This document shows, one piece after another, positions 7,647 to 16,727 of a stretch of 64,000 nucleotides of DNA. A model generated the notes under the pieces. That model saw nothing but the letters and a program-made list of their open reading frames with translations, was not told the DNA's origin and made no database searches. Every line of letters starts with the position of its first letter. Position 1 is the stretch's first letter. A program made the translations under genes and the position numbers. The DNA comes from an uncultured Catenibacterium sp. (lineage in GTDB: Bacteria; Bacillota_I; Bacilli_A; Erysipelotrichales; Coprobacillaceae): positions 1 through 64,000 of the forward strand of contig NZ_UQGV01000001.1 in the NCBI RefSeq assembly GCF_900540665.1, given 5' to 3'.

Positions 7647-9095
7647 ATGGATTTATTTGTGAAGCCAAGAAAAAGAGAAAACATTGATGCACATAATGCA
7701 TATATATTAGGAAGTGACTTTACTAGCTTAGTGACTGCCTGTTATTTATTGAGAGATGGTTCATTAAAGGGTGAACATATTCATATTATAGATTCAGTAG
7801 ATTCATTTCACCATTATGAGTCTTATCTTTCTTTTGTAGATAATCGTAGTCTCTATTTATGGGATATATTACGTTCTATACCTTCTATAGAAACAGAGGG
7901 ACTCACTGTTTTAGATGAAATGACTTATTTAAATCATGATGCACCTATGAAGACTATTCATAATATACAATTAAGTGATCAATTAATATCAGAACTAGTT
8001 CATTTCTTCTTTACTTCAGATGAACAATTAGAAGGTAAACAGATTAAAGATGTATTCAGTCAGGACTTTATGGAATCTGATTTCTATTATTATTGGCATG
8101 CTTTATTTCCAGTCAATGATGCTTATTCTTTTAAAGTGACATTACATCGCTATATGCATATATTGACCTCGCACAGCATGATTTCTCCTAAGTACTGTAT
8201 ATATGAATCAGTGATTGTACCTATTATAGAATATCTAGAGGCACATCATGTAGTCTTCCATTTCAATACTGAAGTGACTCATATAGAAACAGAAGACAAT
8301 AAAGCCACTGCCTTTTCTATTAAGAGTGAAGGCATGGAAGAAACTATAGATTTGACAAATCAGGATCTTCTATTTATTCATACTAGTCAAAGTAAAGATT
8401 CTATAGGGCATGCAGTTATTACAACTCATTATGAAAAGATCATCTATTACTTAAGAAATATACTTCAAAAAGATCCACTTTCTGGTGAAGATATTACAGG
8501 TGGTGTTATTCCAATTAATGAATCAGCCTGGGAGCTCAACTGGACAATACCAAGACAGCCTTACTATAAGAACCAGAAAGAGAATGAATGTGTTATTTTA
8601 CTTCATGGATTACATCCAGAGAAGACAGGTGATTATGTAGCAAAGTCTATGCTAGAAAGTAAAGGCTATGAGATATGTGCAGAATGGCTTTATCATTTAG
8701 GTATTCCACAAGATAAAATCAATGAATTCTCATTGATGTCTGCTTCTACCGTTCCTTACACTCATACTAGTACTCATTGTGAAGCACACACCAATGGATT
8801 AAATTATGCTTATATAGGTGAAGGAGTTTCATTACCTTATGAATATCCAGGTAGCTTAGATTATCTTGTGCATACCGCAATGAATGCAGTGTATAGTTTA
8901 TTACATATCACTAGAAGTATTCCAGCTTATCGTTATTCTATTGAAGACTATTTAAGTGTCTTCTCATCTTTATATGGTGATGAGACATTCATGGAAACTC
9001 AGTCATTCACAAAACGTCTTGTCTTAAAAGAGTTGTTAAAAAGAATAGAGGGCTCTGATCTAGAAGCCCTATTAAAGGAATATAAGTTCTTCTAG
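7647..9095 (+). CDS. Oleate hydratase-like protein with degenerate active-site motifs
   Basis: 482 residues from ATG 7647 (SD AGGAGGG). Clear relics of the FAD-dependent oleate hydratase (myosin-cross-reactive antigen) family: AYILGSDFTSLVTACYLLRDG, then SLYLWDILRSIPSIE, LDEMTYLN, and YYYWHALFPVNDAYSFKVTLHRYMH. It is about 80-100 residues shorter than typical enzymes. The Rossmann GSG is GSD, and the RGGREM loop with its catalytic Glu is replaced by VDNRS. Hydration of unsaturated fatty acids is therefore doubtful; a structural or altered role, or slow decay of a still-open gene, fits better. Confidence 0.75.
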   Translation: MDLFVKPRKRENIDAHNAYILGSDFTSLVTACYLLRDGSLKGEHIHIIDSVDSFHHYESYLSFVDNRSLYLWDILRSIPSIETEGLTVLDEMTYLNHDAPMKTIHNIQLSDQLISELVHFFFTSDEQLEGKQIKDVFSQDFMESDFYYYWHALFPVNDAYSFKVTLHRYMHILTSHSMISPKYCIYESVIVPIIEYLEAHHVVFHFNTEVTHIETEDNKATAFSIKSEGMEETIDLTNQDLLFIHTSQSKDSIGHAVITTHYEKIIYYLRNILQKDPLSGEDITGGVIPINESAWELNWTIPRQPYYKNQKENECVILLHGLHPEKTGDYVAKSMLESKGYEICAEWLYHLGIPQDKINEFSLMSASTVPYTHTSTHCEAHTNGLNYAYIGEGVSLPYEYPGSLDYLVHTAMNAVYSLLHITRSIPAYRYSIEDYLSVFSSLYGDETFMETQSFTKRLVLKELLKRIEGSDLEALLKEYKFF

Positions 9096-9118
9096 ATAAT
9101 ATGAAAGTACTTTCTTAT

Positions 9119-9149
9119 AAGAATCTCATTATGAGGTTCTTTTTTTTTA
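9119..9149 (+). terminator. Intrinsic terminator
   Basis: AAGAATCTCA / TGAGGTTCTT stem with a 3-nt loop and a long T run after the oleate-hydratase-like gene. Confidence 0.75.
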
Positions 9150-9470
9150 CGACAGGCAGTCGTTTATATGTCATGTCAACAAGGGCATGCAAAAACTTAA
9201 AGAACTAGGTATAGCGTTCTATACAAAAGAGAAATTAAAGAAAATGGACTATTCTTTATCAAGATAGTCCAATCATAAATTAAATAAATAGTAAATTGGT
9301 AAGCCGTATGCATTAATAGTGCACGTACGGTTTGATAAGGGGCTAGCCTAGTGATAGGTTAGCCTACTTTCTTAGGTGCTCAAGTTCATCGGAACACTTG
9401 GTCACCCTAATCGGAATGAGTGATTAATTAAAGTGGAATAATAAACACCCTATCCTATATTTAACAGAAT
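9150..9470 (+). mobile_element. Group II intron remnant (3' end: domains V and VI)
   Basis: GCCGTATGC at 9302-9310 pairs with GCACGTACGGTTT at 9322-9334 as a domain-V hairpin: AAGCCGTA/TACGGTTT outer stem, the AGC triad, a CG bulge, and a short inner stem with a TAATA loop. It is followed by a domain-VI-like GGCTAGCCT / AGGTTAGCC hairpin with a possible branch A and an end at about CTACTTT (9375). Upstream, a reading frame ending at the TAG near 9261 could be the tail of an intron-encoded protein. No reverse transcriptase remains. A further GGTG...CACC hairpin at 9374-9406 is unexplained. Confidence 0.6.
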
Positions 9471-9522
9471 TATAAAAGAACGGAAAACAAATTATTAGTA
9501 AAATTCTTCTAAAAATATTACT

Positions 9523-9551
9523 TTGAATTATTCTTAATAAATACGTATAAT
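9523..9551 (+). promoter_or_regulatory. Sigma-A promoter of the toxin-antitoxin pair
   Basis: TTGAAT at 9523-9528, a 17-bp spacer and TATAAT at 9546-9551, 23 bp before the antitoxin start. Confidence 0.7.
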
Positions 9552-9573
9552 AATGATGTAAGGAGTGATTGTT

Positions 9574-9864
9574 ATGCCAGTTATTAAACCTATTTCAGAT
9601 TTAAGAAATTATAATCAAGTGCTAGAAAAAGTATCTGTTGGCTCACCTGTTTATTTGACAAAAAATGGTCATGGTTGTTATACGATTATGGATATCAATG
9701 AACAGGAGGAAATGTATGAAAAAGCAATGAAGTACGATAAACTTGTTGCTGAGATGAAACTTATGAGCATGTTAAATGAAAGTGTTGTTTCTGCTAATGA
9801 AGAAGGGTGGATTGATGAAGACGAAATGCTAAAACATTTTGAAAAGAGATTCAACAATGATTAA
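9574..9864 (+). CDS. Type II antitoxin, Phd/YefM family
   Basis: 96 residues from ATG 9574 (AAGGAG 8 bases upstream; the in-frame GTG 9565 overlaps the SD). The N-terminal half (PVIKPISDLRNYNQVLEKV, then SPVYLTKNGHGCYTIMDI) is the Phd/YefM DNA-binding fold; the acidic C-terminal helices bind the toxin. It overlaps the toxin gene by 8 bp, the standard coupling. Phd-type antitoxins autorepress their own promoter, here the one at 9523. Confidence 0.85.
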   Translation: MPVIKPISDLRNYNQVLEKVSVGSPVYLTKNGHGCYTIMDINEQEEMYEKAMKYDKLVAEMKLMSMLNESVVSANEEGWIDEDEMLKHFEKRFNND

Positions 9865-10162
9865 AGTATTTTATTCACCAAAATCAAGAAAAGATTTGGA
9901 TAAAATTTATGATTATATCTATGATGATTTGAATAATCCGATTGCAGCAGAAAAAACAGTAAAAGGAATTCTCAATAAAATTGGTGAAATTAAGGAATAT
10001 CCTCGACTTGGACCAGTATGGTATTTAGAAAATAATATTGATAGTGGATTTCGATTTTTAACATGTGATAATTACATTATATTTTATCAGATTACTAAAG
10101 AAACTATTTTGATTGTACGAATACTACATCGCCTGCAAGATTATGTTAAACAATTATTTTAA
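9857..10162 (+). CDS. Type II toxin, RelE/ParE family
   Basis: 101 residues from ATG 9857, within the last codons of the antitoxin gene; a longer TTG-initiated reading exists from 9839. YSPKSRKDLDKIYDYIYDDL at the N-terminus, the conserved LGPVWYLENNIDSGFRFL strand, and YIIFYQITKETILIVRILH at the C-terminus match RelE/ParE toxins that act on the ribosome or gyrase. The sequence alone does not decide between the two targets. Appears intact. Confidence 0.85.
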   Translation: MIKVFYSPKSRKDLDKIYDYIYDDLNNPIAAEKTVKGILNKIGEIKEYPRLGPVWYLENNIDSGFRFLTCDNYIIFYQITKETILIVRILHRLQDYVKQLF

Positions 10163-10228
10163 GAAAAGATATCAATTTTTACATGGTAGATTTATATAAA
10201 AATTTAATTCCAGTTTTATTTTATAATT

Positions 10229-10254
10229 GAGAGCCTTTTTTAAGGCTCTTTTTT
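10229..10254 (+). terminator. Terminator of the toxin-antitoxin operon
   Basis: AGAGCC / GGCTCT stem, 8-nt loop, then TTTTTT. Confidence 0.7.
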
Positions 10255-10318
10255 GTATTAAAATGCTTTTTTTTATGAATGAAATGTGGTAGTATATTAA
10301 AAACCGAGGTGAATATTT

Positions 10319-10375
10319 ATGAAAAATACAATTTTTGTCAACAATTTACACCATCACCATCGTGGTTCTAGTTAG
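10319..10375 (+). CDS. hisL: his operon leader peptide
   Basis: 18 codons after SD ACCGAGGTGAA: ATG at 10319 and TAG at 10373. Residues 11-14 are four consecutive His codons (CAC CAT CAC CAT). A short translated peptide with a run of the end-product amino acid, placed before a terminator and the his genes, is the diagnostic part of transcription attenuation. Too short for ordinary gene finders. Confidence 0.9.
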   Translation: MKNTIFVNNLHHHHRGSS

Positions 10376-10475
10376 GGTTATATCAATTTGATACAGCCCG
10401 TTTTGACATACAACTCAAAAAAGCGGACACGAAACAATGACATAAGGGAACAGGTCATTGGACCTGTTCCTTTTT
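10375..10475 (+). promoter_or_regulatory. Histidine attenuator: leader hairpins, antiterminator and terminator
   Basis: Three structures follow the leader. (1) A hairpin GGGTTATATCA / TGATACAGCCC at 10375-10399 begins at the leader stop codon. (2) CAATGAC at 10435-10441 can pair with GTCATTG at 10454-10460, an antiterminator. (3) The terminator GGAACAGGTC / GACCTGTTCC lies at 10447-10470 followed by T5. Structures 2 and 3 share bases 10447-10460 and are mutually exclusive. Ribosome stalling at the His codons would be expected to alter the early hairpins and favour the antiterminator. Confidence 0.85.
10447..10475 (+). terminator. his attenuator terminator
   Basis: Perfect 10-bp stem GGAACAGGTC / GACCTGTTCC with an ATTG loop and TTTTT, 22 bp before hisZ. 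Confidence 0.9.
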
Positions 10476-10496
10476 ACATATAAGGGGGACATAACT

Positions 10497-11459
10497 TTGG
10501 AAGAATTTAAATATCTGATTCCTGAAGAAAGTAATGATGCAACTAGAATGGACGCTTCTTTAATGCGTACAATTGAAGGACATTTAAGAAAAACATTCAA
10601 TGCACATGAATATCAGGAGTTATTATTACCTACATTTGAATATGCAGACTTGTTAAGTGGTTTTGGGACAAATGAAGAAACAATGTTTCAGTTTATCAAT
10701 CATGAAGGCAAGCGTATTACGTTAAGAACTGACTTTACTGTACCGATTGCACGTATCTATAGTAACGCTCATACAGATGAAGTAAGACGTTATAGTTATT
10801 TTGGTAAGGTATATCGTACCCAGGCACGACATAAAGGTAGAAGTTCAGAACTGTTCCAGGGTGGTATTGAGTTATTTGGTCTTCCTGGACGTGAGGGAGA
10901 TCAGGAATGCTTATCACTTATTGAAGAAACAATGCAGAATATTGGTTTAAGTGATTTAAAACTAGAACTTGGTTCTGCAAAGTTCTATAAGCGTTTAATG
11001 GCTCTTGTAATGGATCGTTCTCTTACTGATATCTTAAAGAAAAAGAAAAGTTCTGATATGAAACATTTAGTAGAAGCACATGATTTTGATGAAGATTTAA
11101 ATAAACTCTTATTAATTCTTCCTAGTGCTTTTGGGAATATTAAATGTTTAAGAGAAGTAAAAGAGATTGTGAAGGATGAAGAACTTCTAGAAGCTATTGA
11201 AGAGATGGAATCATTGTATGAGTTCTCTAATCATAAAGAGAATATGATCTTTGATTTATGCATGGTGCCTGAAAGAAGCTATTATACAGGTATTATGATG
11301 AAGGGATTCTCTTATTATAGTGCTCATCCAATTCTCCAGGGAGGACGTTATGATCATTTGTTTGATCATTTCTATAAGAACGTACCTTCTATTGGATTCT
11401 CATATCATTTGAATAATGTATTGGATGCAATAGGAAAGGAGAATGAAGCCAATGATTAA
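10497..11459 (+). CDS. hisZ: ATP phosphoribosyltransferase regulatory subunit
   Basis: 320 residues from TTG 10497, 8 bases after AAGGGGG. ATG 10458 lies inside the terminator hairpin and is rejected. The class II tRNA-synthetase-like fold is shown by [27 protein letters not shown] (motif 2-like) and [11 protein letters not shown] near the C-terminus; the HisRS anticodon-binding domain is absent. HisZ forms a hetero-octamer with the short HisG and carries feedback regulation by histidine. Overlaps hisG by 8 bp. Confidence 0.9.
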   Translation: MEEFKYLIPEESNDATRMDASLMRTIEGHLRKTFNAHEYQELLLPTFEYADLLSGFGTNEETMFQFINHEGKRITLRTDFTVPIARIYSNAHTDEVRRYSYFGKVYRTQARHKGRSSELFQGGIELFGLPGREGDQECLSLIEETMQNIGLSDLKLELGSAKFYKRLMALVMDRSLTDILKKKKSSDMKHLVEAHDFDEDLNKLLLILPSAFGNIKCLREVKEIVKDEELLEAIEEMESLYEFSNHKENMIFDLCMVPERSYYTGIMMKGFSYYSAHPILQGGRYDHLFDHFYKNVPSIGFSYHLNNVLDAIGKENEAND

Positions 11460-12075
11460 GATTGCGATTACTAAAGGAAGAATAGAAAAGCAGGTATGTA
11501 AGTTATTACAACAGCAGGGCTTTGATATAGATCCTATTTTTAATAAAGACCGTGAGTTATTAATAGAGACAAAGGATGGTATTTCAATGATCTTTGCGAA
11601 AGCAAATGATGTATTGACTTTCCTAGAACACGGTATTGTGGATGTTGGATTTGTCGGTAAGGATACTTTGGATGAATCTGATTTTGATGATTATTATGAG
11701 TTATTAGATTTAGAGATTGGTAAATGTTATTTTGCGTTAGCGGCTTATCCAGAATATCGCACAAAGACATTTAATCGTCGTAAACGTATTACTTCTAAAT
11801 ATACAAAGACCGCAAAAGAATATTTCGCATCTAAACAGGAGGATGTAGAAATTATTAAACTGGAAGGTTCTGTAGAGTTGGGACCTGTTGTTGGTTTATC
11901 TGATGCGATTGTAGATATTGTAGAAACAGGATCTACACTTAAGGCCAATGGTCTTGAAGTGATTGAAAAGATTTCAGATATTTCTACAAGAATGGTTGTG
12001 AATAAAGTGGCTTTAAAATATAAGAAGGATGAAATATTCAAACTAGTGGATGCACTAAAGAAGGGGGATCATTAA
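11452..12075 (+). CDS. hisG: ATP phosphoribosyltransferase, short form
   Basis: 207 residues, the length of the HisZ-dependent catalytic subunit that lacks the C-terminal histidine-binding domain. [14 protein letters not shown] at the start, [12 protein letters not shown] in the middle and [20 protein letters not shown] near residues 150-170 (PRPP loop) are family landmarks. It joins ATP and PRPP in the first step of histidine synthesis. ATG 11452 is preferred over 11443, which sits directly on the SD. Confidence 0.93.
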   Translation: MIKIAITKGRIEKQVCKLLQQQGFDIDPIFNKDRELLIETKDGISMIFAKANDVLTFLEHGIVDVGFVGKDTLDESDFDDYYELLDLEIGKCYFALAAYPEYRTKTFNRRKRITSKYTKTAKEYFASKQEDVEIIKLEGSVELGPVVGLSDAIVDIVETGSTLKANGLEVIEKISDISTRMVVNKVALKYKKDEIFKLVDALKKGDH

Positions 12076-12076
12076 A

Positions 12077-13372
12077 GTGTTAAAAGAATTGATTTATAAA
12101 GGAAACTATGAAGAACTAGAAAATAAACTTCATACAAGAAAAACTGAAATATCTGAAGAAGTCAATAAGGCAGTCAGTGAAATCATTAATAATGTACGTG
12201 AAAATGGGGATGATGCATTAAAGGAATACTGTGCTAAGTTTGATGGTTTCCATGTTTCTAGAAAGGATGATTTCATCGTTTCTAAACAAGAAATCATGGA
12301 TGCTATTACTAAGGTAGGACCTGAATTCATGAAGATTCTAGAACGCACAAAGGATCAGATCACTGAATATCATAAGAACCAGATTGAAAAATCATGGACT
12401 ATGTATAAGGATAATGGTGTTGTCATGGGACAGTTAGTGCGTCCAATCGCCACAGTGGCTTTATATGTGCCAGGTGGAACGGCTACTTATCCTTCTACTG
12501 TTATGATGAATGCTGTACCTGCAAAGCTTGCAGGTGTAGAAGATCTTTATATTATTACACCAGTAAAGAAGGATGGTAAGGTCTCTGATGTTATTTTAGC
12601 TGCTGCTTATGTAGCTGGTATTACTAAGATTTATAAATGTGGTGGAGCACAGGGTGTTGCCGCTGCTGCTTATGGAACTGATACAATTACGAAGGCAGAT
12701 AAGATTGTGGGTCCAGGTAATATCTTTGTCGCAACTGCAAAGAAGTTATGTTATGGAGTCGTTGATATTGATATGATTGCCGGACCTAGTGAAATTCTTA
12801 TTGTCGCTGATGAGAACGCAAATCCTAAATATATCGCAGCTGACTTAATGAGCCAGGCTGAACATGATAAGCTTGCCAGTGCGATTCTTATTACAACTTC
12901 AAAAGAATTAGTAAAGAATGTAGATGAAGAATTAGTTAGACAGGTAGAAGACTTACCTCGTAAAGACATCATCAAGTCTTCATTAGATAACTATGGTGGT
13001 GCTGTTATTGTAGATAGTATCAAGGAAGGTATTAACTTATCTAATAAGATTGCACCTGAACATTTAGAAGTATTAGTAGATAACCCATTAGAACAATTAC
13101 CAAATATCAAGAACGCTGGTTCTATCTTCTTAGGTGAATATACACCAGAACCATTAGGTGACTATATGAGTGGTACAAACCATGTATTACCAACAGGTGG
13201 TACTGCTAAGTTCTATAGTGCTTTAGGTGTTTATGATTTCGTAAAACATTCTGCTTTCAGCTATTATCCACAGGCAGTACTTGGCACATTCAAGGATGAT
13301 ATTATGAAGTTTGCACATCTAGAAGGTTTAGATGCACATGCTAATAGTATCAAGGTACGTTTCGAGGATTAA
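12077..13372 (+). CDS. hisD: Histidinol dehydrogenase
   Basis: 431 residues from GTG 12077, one base after the hisG stop. It oxidises histidinol twice to histidine (final step) with NAD and zinc. ALYVPGGTATYPSTVMMNA, the signature beginning DMIAGPSEILIVADENA near residues 230-250, and MSQAEHD, with its zinc-binding Gln and His, are all present; GTNHVLPTGGTAKF is the C-terminal hallmark. Full length and apparently intact. Confidence 0.95.
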   Translation: MLKELIYKGNYEELENKLHTRKTEISEEVNKAVSEIINNVRENGDDALKEYCAKFDGFHVSRKDDFIVSKQEIMDAITKVGPEFMKILERTKDQITEYHKNQIEKSWTMYKDNGVVMGQLVRPIATVALYVPGGTATYPSTVMMNAVPAKLAGVEDLYIITPVKKDGKVSDVILAAAYVAGITKIYKCGGAQGVAAAAYGTDTITKADKIVGPGNIFVATAKKLCYGVVDIDMIAGPSEILIVADENANPKYIAADLMSQAEHDKLASAILITTSKELVKNVDEELVRQVEDLPRKDIIKSSLDNYGGAVIVDSIKEGINLSNKIAPEHLEVLVDNPLEQLPNIKNAGSIFLGEYTPEPLGDYMSGTNHVLPTGGTAKFYSALGVYDFVKHSAFSYYPQAVLGTFKDDIMKFAHLEGLDAHANSIKVRFED

Positions 13373-13375
13373 TTT

Positions 13376-13963
13376 ATGCGACAGGCAGAAATAGAAAGAC
13401 AGACAAAAGAGACATATGTATATGTTTCTTTAAATATTGATGGTAAAGGAGAAGCAGATGTGGATACAGGTGTAGGGTTCATGGACCATATGCTTGAGCT
13501 TCTTGCTTTCCATGGTAATTTTGATTTAAAGGTAAGATGTAAAGGTGATCTACAGGTTGATTCTCATCATACTGTAGAAGACTTAGGGATTGTCTTAGGA
13601 CAGTGCTTCAATAAAGCTTTAGGTGATAAGCGTGGTATTACCCGTTATGGTCATTTTACTATCCCTATGGATGAAGCACTTGTGACGACTGACTTGGATT
13701 TTAGTGGACGTCCTTATTTAGTTTTTAATGTGGAACTAGATAATATTCATCTAGGTAATTATGAAGTAGAAATGACAGAAGAATTCTTCCGTGCATTTGC
13801 CTATAACTGCTTCATGACTTTACATATTAATGAACATTATGGTAAGAATACACATCATATTATAGAGGCAATATTTAAATCTATGGCACGTGCCATCAAG
13901 GAGGCTGTCACAATTGATGAAGCCCACATTGGGCAGGTAGTATCAAGTAAAGGGGTGTTATAA
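13376..13963 (+). CDS. hisB: Imidazoleglycerol-phosphate dehydratase
   Basis: 195 residues, the monofunctional enzyme without the N-terminal phosphatase seen in enterics. Metal-binding HxxHH-type motifs occur twice: VDSHHTVEDLGIVLG near residue 60 and GKNTHHIIEAIFKSMARA near residue 165. Catalyses the dehydration to imidazole-acetol phosphate. Starts 4 bp after hisD. Because it lacks the phosphatase, the pathway needs the separate HisJ seen at 18190. Confidence 0.95.
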   Translation: MRQAEIERQTKETYVYVSLNIDGKGEADVDTGVGFMDHMLELLAFHGNFDLKVRCKGDLQVDSHHTVEDLGIVLGQCFNKALGDKRGITRYGHFTIPMDEALVTTDLDFSGRPYLVFNVELDNIHLGNYEVEMTEEFFRAFAYNCFMTLHINEHYGKNTHHIIEAIFKSMARAIKEAVTIDEAHIGQVVSSKGVL

Positions 13964-14572
13964 ATGATTGCGATTGTTGATTATCATGTAGGAAATCTTG
14001 GATCAGTCACAAATGCTTGTAAAAGACAGGGGATGGATGTAGTTGTCACAAATGATCCTGAAGTTATTCGTCAGGCGGATGGCATTATTTTTCCTGGTGT
14101 TGGCGCATTTCCTGCAGCTATGAGTAATTTAGAAGCATGTCATCTTGTACCTGTACTTAATGAAGTGAAGGATAAGGGAACACCAATACTTGGTATTTGT
14201 ATTGGGATGCAGCTTTTATTTGAAGAAGGCAGTGAGAATGGACATACAAAGGGATTAGGATTCTTAAAGGGTTCTGTCGATAAGATGGAAGTCGATGCAA
14301 AGCTTCCACATATGGGATGGAATCAGTTAGTTATTAAACAGTCTCATCCTTTATTAAAGTATGTAGAAGAAGGCGATTATGTCTACTTTGTCCATTCATA
14401 TAGTGCGCATTGTCCAGAAGATGAGATTGGGGCTTATGTGAATTATGGTGGTAAGAAGATTACTGCTTTTGTATATAAAGATAATGTCATGGGTACGCAG
14501 TTCCACCCTGAAAAGAGTGGAGAGATTGGTAAGAAGATCTTACGTGCCTTTAAGGAGTTGGTGTCATGTTAG
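13964..14572 (+). CDS. hisH: Imidazole glycerol phosphate synthase, glutaminase subunit
   Basis: 202 residues starting directly after hisB. Class I glutamine amidotransferase: GVGAFPAAMSNL forms the oxyanion region, GICIGMQLLFEEG holds the nucleophilic Cys near residue 81, and GTQFHPEKSG supplies the His/Glu pair. It releases ammonia for HisF. Confidence 0.95.
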   Translation: MIAIVDYHVGNLGSVTNACKRQGMDVVVTNDPEVIRQADGIIFPGVGAFPAAMSNLEACHLVPVLNEVKDKGTPILGICIGMQLLFEEGSENGHTKGLGFLKGSVDKMEVDAKLPHMGWNQLVIKQSHPLLKYVEEGDYVYFVHSYSAHCPEDEIGAYVNYGGKKITAFVYKDNVMGTQFHPEKSGEIGKKILRAFKELVSC

Positions 14573-15285
14573 TTATTCCAGCCATTGATTTAAAAGATGG
14601 AGAAGCAGTCCGTCTTTATAAGGGCGATTACAATAAGAAAGTTGTTTATTCATCACATCCTGAAGAATTAGCAGCAGGATTTGAGAAGATGGGTGCAAAG
14701 TATCTCCATGTAGTAGATCTAGATGGTGCAAAAGATGCCCATGCAACTAATAAAGAAACAATTAAAAGAATACGTGCTGCTATTTCTATTCCCATGGAAT
14801 TAGGAGGAGGTATTCGTGATATGGATACAGTCTCTATGTATTTAGATGAGATTGGGGTAGATCGTGTGATTCTTGGTACGGCGGCTATTAAGAATCCTGC
14901 TTTTCTTGATGAAGCATTAAAAAAGTATGGACCAGAAAGAATAGTCGTAGGAGTAGATGTAAGAGATAGAAAGGTCAGTATTGCTGGCTGGCTTGAAACA
15001 AGTGATGTAGATTATCTGACATTTATTCATCAATTAGAAGAAAGAGGTGTGAAATACATAGTATGTACGGACATCTCTAAAGATGGTACCCTCACAGGTC
15101 CTTCTTTCCCTCTTTATGAAGAAATACACGCTAATTCTAAGATTAACTTTGTCGTCTCTGGTGGTGTAAAAGATGATGAAGATGTCTATGAAGTTAATAA
15201 ACGTGATTATTATGCCTGTATTGTAGGTAAAGCATACTATGAAGGGCGTATTAATCTAAAGGAGGTCATTGAAAATGCTGGCTAA
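14566..15285 (+). CDS. hisA: Phosphoribosylformimino-AICAR phosphate isomerase
   Basis: 239 residues, TIM barrel. [19 protein letters not shown] has the first catalytic Asp near residue 8, [11 protein letters not shown] the phosphate site, and [16 protein letters not shown] the second catalytic Asp near residue 168. ATG 14566 overlaps the hisH stop by 7 bp. Amadori isomerisation step of histidine synthesis. Confidence 0.95.
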   Translation: MLVIPAIDLKDGEAVRLYKGDYNKKVVYSSHPEELAAGFEKMGAKYLHVVDLDGAKDAHATNKETIKRIRAAISIPMELGGGIRDMDTVSMYLDEIGVDRVILGTAAIKNPAFLDEALKKYGPERIVVGVDVRDRKVSIAGWLETSDVDYLTFIHQLEERGVKYIVCTDISKDGTLTGPSFPLYEEIHANSKINFVVSGGVKDDEDVYEVNKRDYYACIVGKAYYEGRINLKEVIENAG

Positions 15286-16042
15286 AAGAATTATTCCCTG
15301 TCTAGATATTAAAGATGGGAAGGTTGTAAAAGGTGTTAATTTCGTTGGCCTGAAGGATGTTGGTGACCCCATTGAACTAGCGAAAGAATATGACCGTCAA
15401 AGTGCAGATGAAGTTGTCTTTCTAGACATTACTGCTACATATGAAAATAGAGACATCATCAAGGACCTGATCCAAAGAGGGGCTGATGAACTTTCTATTC
15501 CACTATGTGTGGGTGGCGGTATTCGTACAGTTGAAGACTTTCGTATGATTCTTGCAGCAGGTGCAGATAAGGTATCTGTTAACTCAGCTGCCGTCAAGAA
15601 TCCAAATATTATTAAGGAAGCCAGTGATGAGTTTGGTGTTCAATGTGTAGTTGTCGCAGTAGATGCCAAGGCGAGAGAAGACCATTCTGGATGGGATGTC
15701 TATGTTGCAGGTGGACGTACAAATACTGGACTCGATTTAATAGAATGGGTTAAGAAATGTGAATCTCTTGGTGCTGGTGAAATACTTCTTACAAGTATGG
15801 ATGCGGATGGAACAAGAGATGGATTTGATATCGATATGTTGAAGGCAGTAGTGGCAGCAGTTAATATTCCAGTTATCGCAAGTGGTGGCTGTGGTGGTAA
15901 AGAAGATATCGTAGATGTCTTTAAAGAAACAGACTGCGATGCTGCATTAGCTGCAAGTTTATTCCACTTTGGTGAAGCCACAGTGGATGAAGTTAAGGAA
16001 TCCTGTGCACAGGCAGGTATTCCAGTAAGGAGAAATATGTAA
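15275..16042 (+). CDS. hisF: Imidazole glycerol phosphate synthase, cyclase subunit
   Basis: 255 residues. ATG 15275 is chosen over TTG 15269 because the GGAGG lies only 3 bases before the [22 protein letters not shown] carries the first catalytic Asp, [11 protein letters not shown] the phosphate loop, and [18 protein letters not shown] the second catalytic Asp near residue 130-180. It takes ammonia from HisH to form the imidazole ring and AICAR. Overlaps hisA by 11 bp. Confidence 0.95.
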   Translation: MLAKRIIPCLDIKDGKVVKGVNFVGLKDVGDPIELAKEYDRQSADEVVFLDITATYENRDIIKDLIQRGADELSIPLCVGGGIRTVEDFRMILAAGADKVSVNSAAVKNPNIIKEASDEFGVQCVVVAVDAKAREDHSGWDVYVAGGRTNTGLDLIEWVKKCESLGAGEILLTSMDADGTRDGFDIDMLKAVVAAVNIPVIASGGCGGKEDIVDVFKETDCDAALAASLFHFGEATVDEVKESCAQAGIPVRRNM

Positions 16043-16683
16043 TGAAACCAGATTTTGAGAAAATGAATGGTCTTGTACCTGCAATTGTACAGGATGTCAA
16101 GACTAAACAGGTATTAATGCTTGCTTATGTGAATGAAGAAGCCTATGAAAAGATGTTAGAAACAGGAGATACTTGGTTCTATTCACGTTCAAGAAATAAA
16201 CTATGGCATAAAGGGGAAGAATCAGGACATTTCCAGCATATTAAGGGTCTTTATTTAGATTGTGATTTAGATACAATCGTTATTTATGTAGAACAGGTCG
16301 GAGCTGCTTGTCATACAGGTTCTTATTCTTGCTTCTTTAATGAAGTGATTCCTTATGACAATAGTGATTTTGCACATGAACTTTATGATCTTATTGAAGA
16401 TAGAAAAGTACATCCAGTAGAAAAATCTTATACAAACTACTTATTAAATGAAGGTATTGATAAAATCTGTAAGAAGGTTGGAGAAGAAGCGACTGAAACA
16501 GTTATTGCAGCTAAGAATACATCTAAAGAAGATTTAATTGGTGAAATCGGCGATTTATATTATCATGTATTAGTCTTAATGAGTGTCTATGGTTTAACTG
16601 TAGATGATGTTTTAGATAAATTAAAGGAAAGACATAAGGTGACAGGCAACAAAAAAGTATTCCATACAAGAGGAGAGATTTAA
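16042..16683 (+). CDS. hisIE: Bifunctional phosphoribosyl-AMP cyclohydrolase / phosphoribosyl-ATP pyrophosphatase
   Basis: 213 residues, a HisI-HisE fusion. The HisI half (about 1-115) shows [31 protein letters not shown] and the zinc ligands DCDLDT plus CHTGSYSCF. The HisE half shows [14 protein letters not shown] and [16 protein letters not shown], the all-alpha pyrophosphohydrolase metal site. Its ATG overlaps the hisF stop by one base. Last gene of the leader-controlled operon; a terminator follows at once. Confidence 0.95.
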   Translation: MKPDFEKMNGLVPAIVQDVKTKQVLMLAYVNEEAYEKMLETGDTWFYSRSRNKLWHKGEESGHFQHIKGLYLDCDLDTIVIYVEQVGAACHTGSYSCFFNEVIPYDNSDFAHELYDLIEDRKVHPVEKSYTNYLLNEGIDKICKKVGEEATETVIAAKNTSKEDLIGEIGDLYYHVLVLMSVYGLTVDDVLDKLKERHKVTGNKKVFHTRGEI

Positions 16684-16699
16684 ATCTCTCCTCTTTTTT
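16668..16699 (+). terminator. his operon terminator
   Basis: AAGAGGAGAGATT / AATCTCTCCTCTT perfect palindromic stem followed by a T run; the hisIE stop codon lies within the hairpin. Confidence 0.9.
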
Positions 16700-16727
16700 G
16701 TTATAATCGAGTAAGAGAGGTGTTTGT

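Noticed and set aside
10458..10496. ATG 10458 as the hisZ start
   Set aside because: It lies within the attenuator terminator hairpin; TTG 10497 has a well-placed AAGGGGG site.
10283..10496. T-box riboswitch before the his genes
   Set aside because: No T-box consensus core or specifier stem was found; the leader peptide with His codons explains the control.
15700..15981. 93-codon open frame antisense to hisF
   Set aside because: Shadow of an intact HisF; low-complexity Ser/Pro composition and no start signal.
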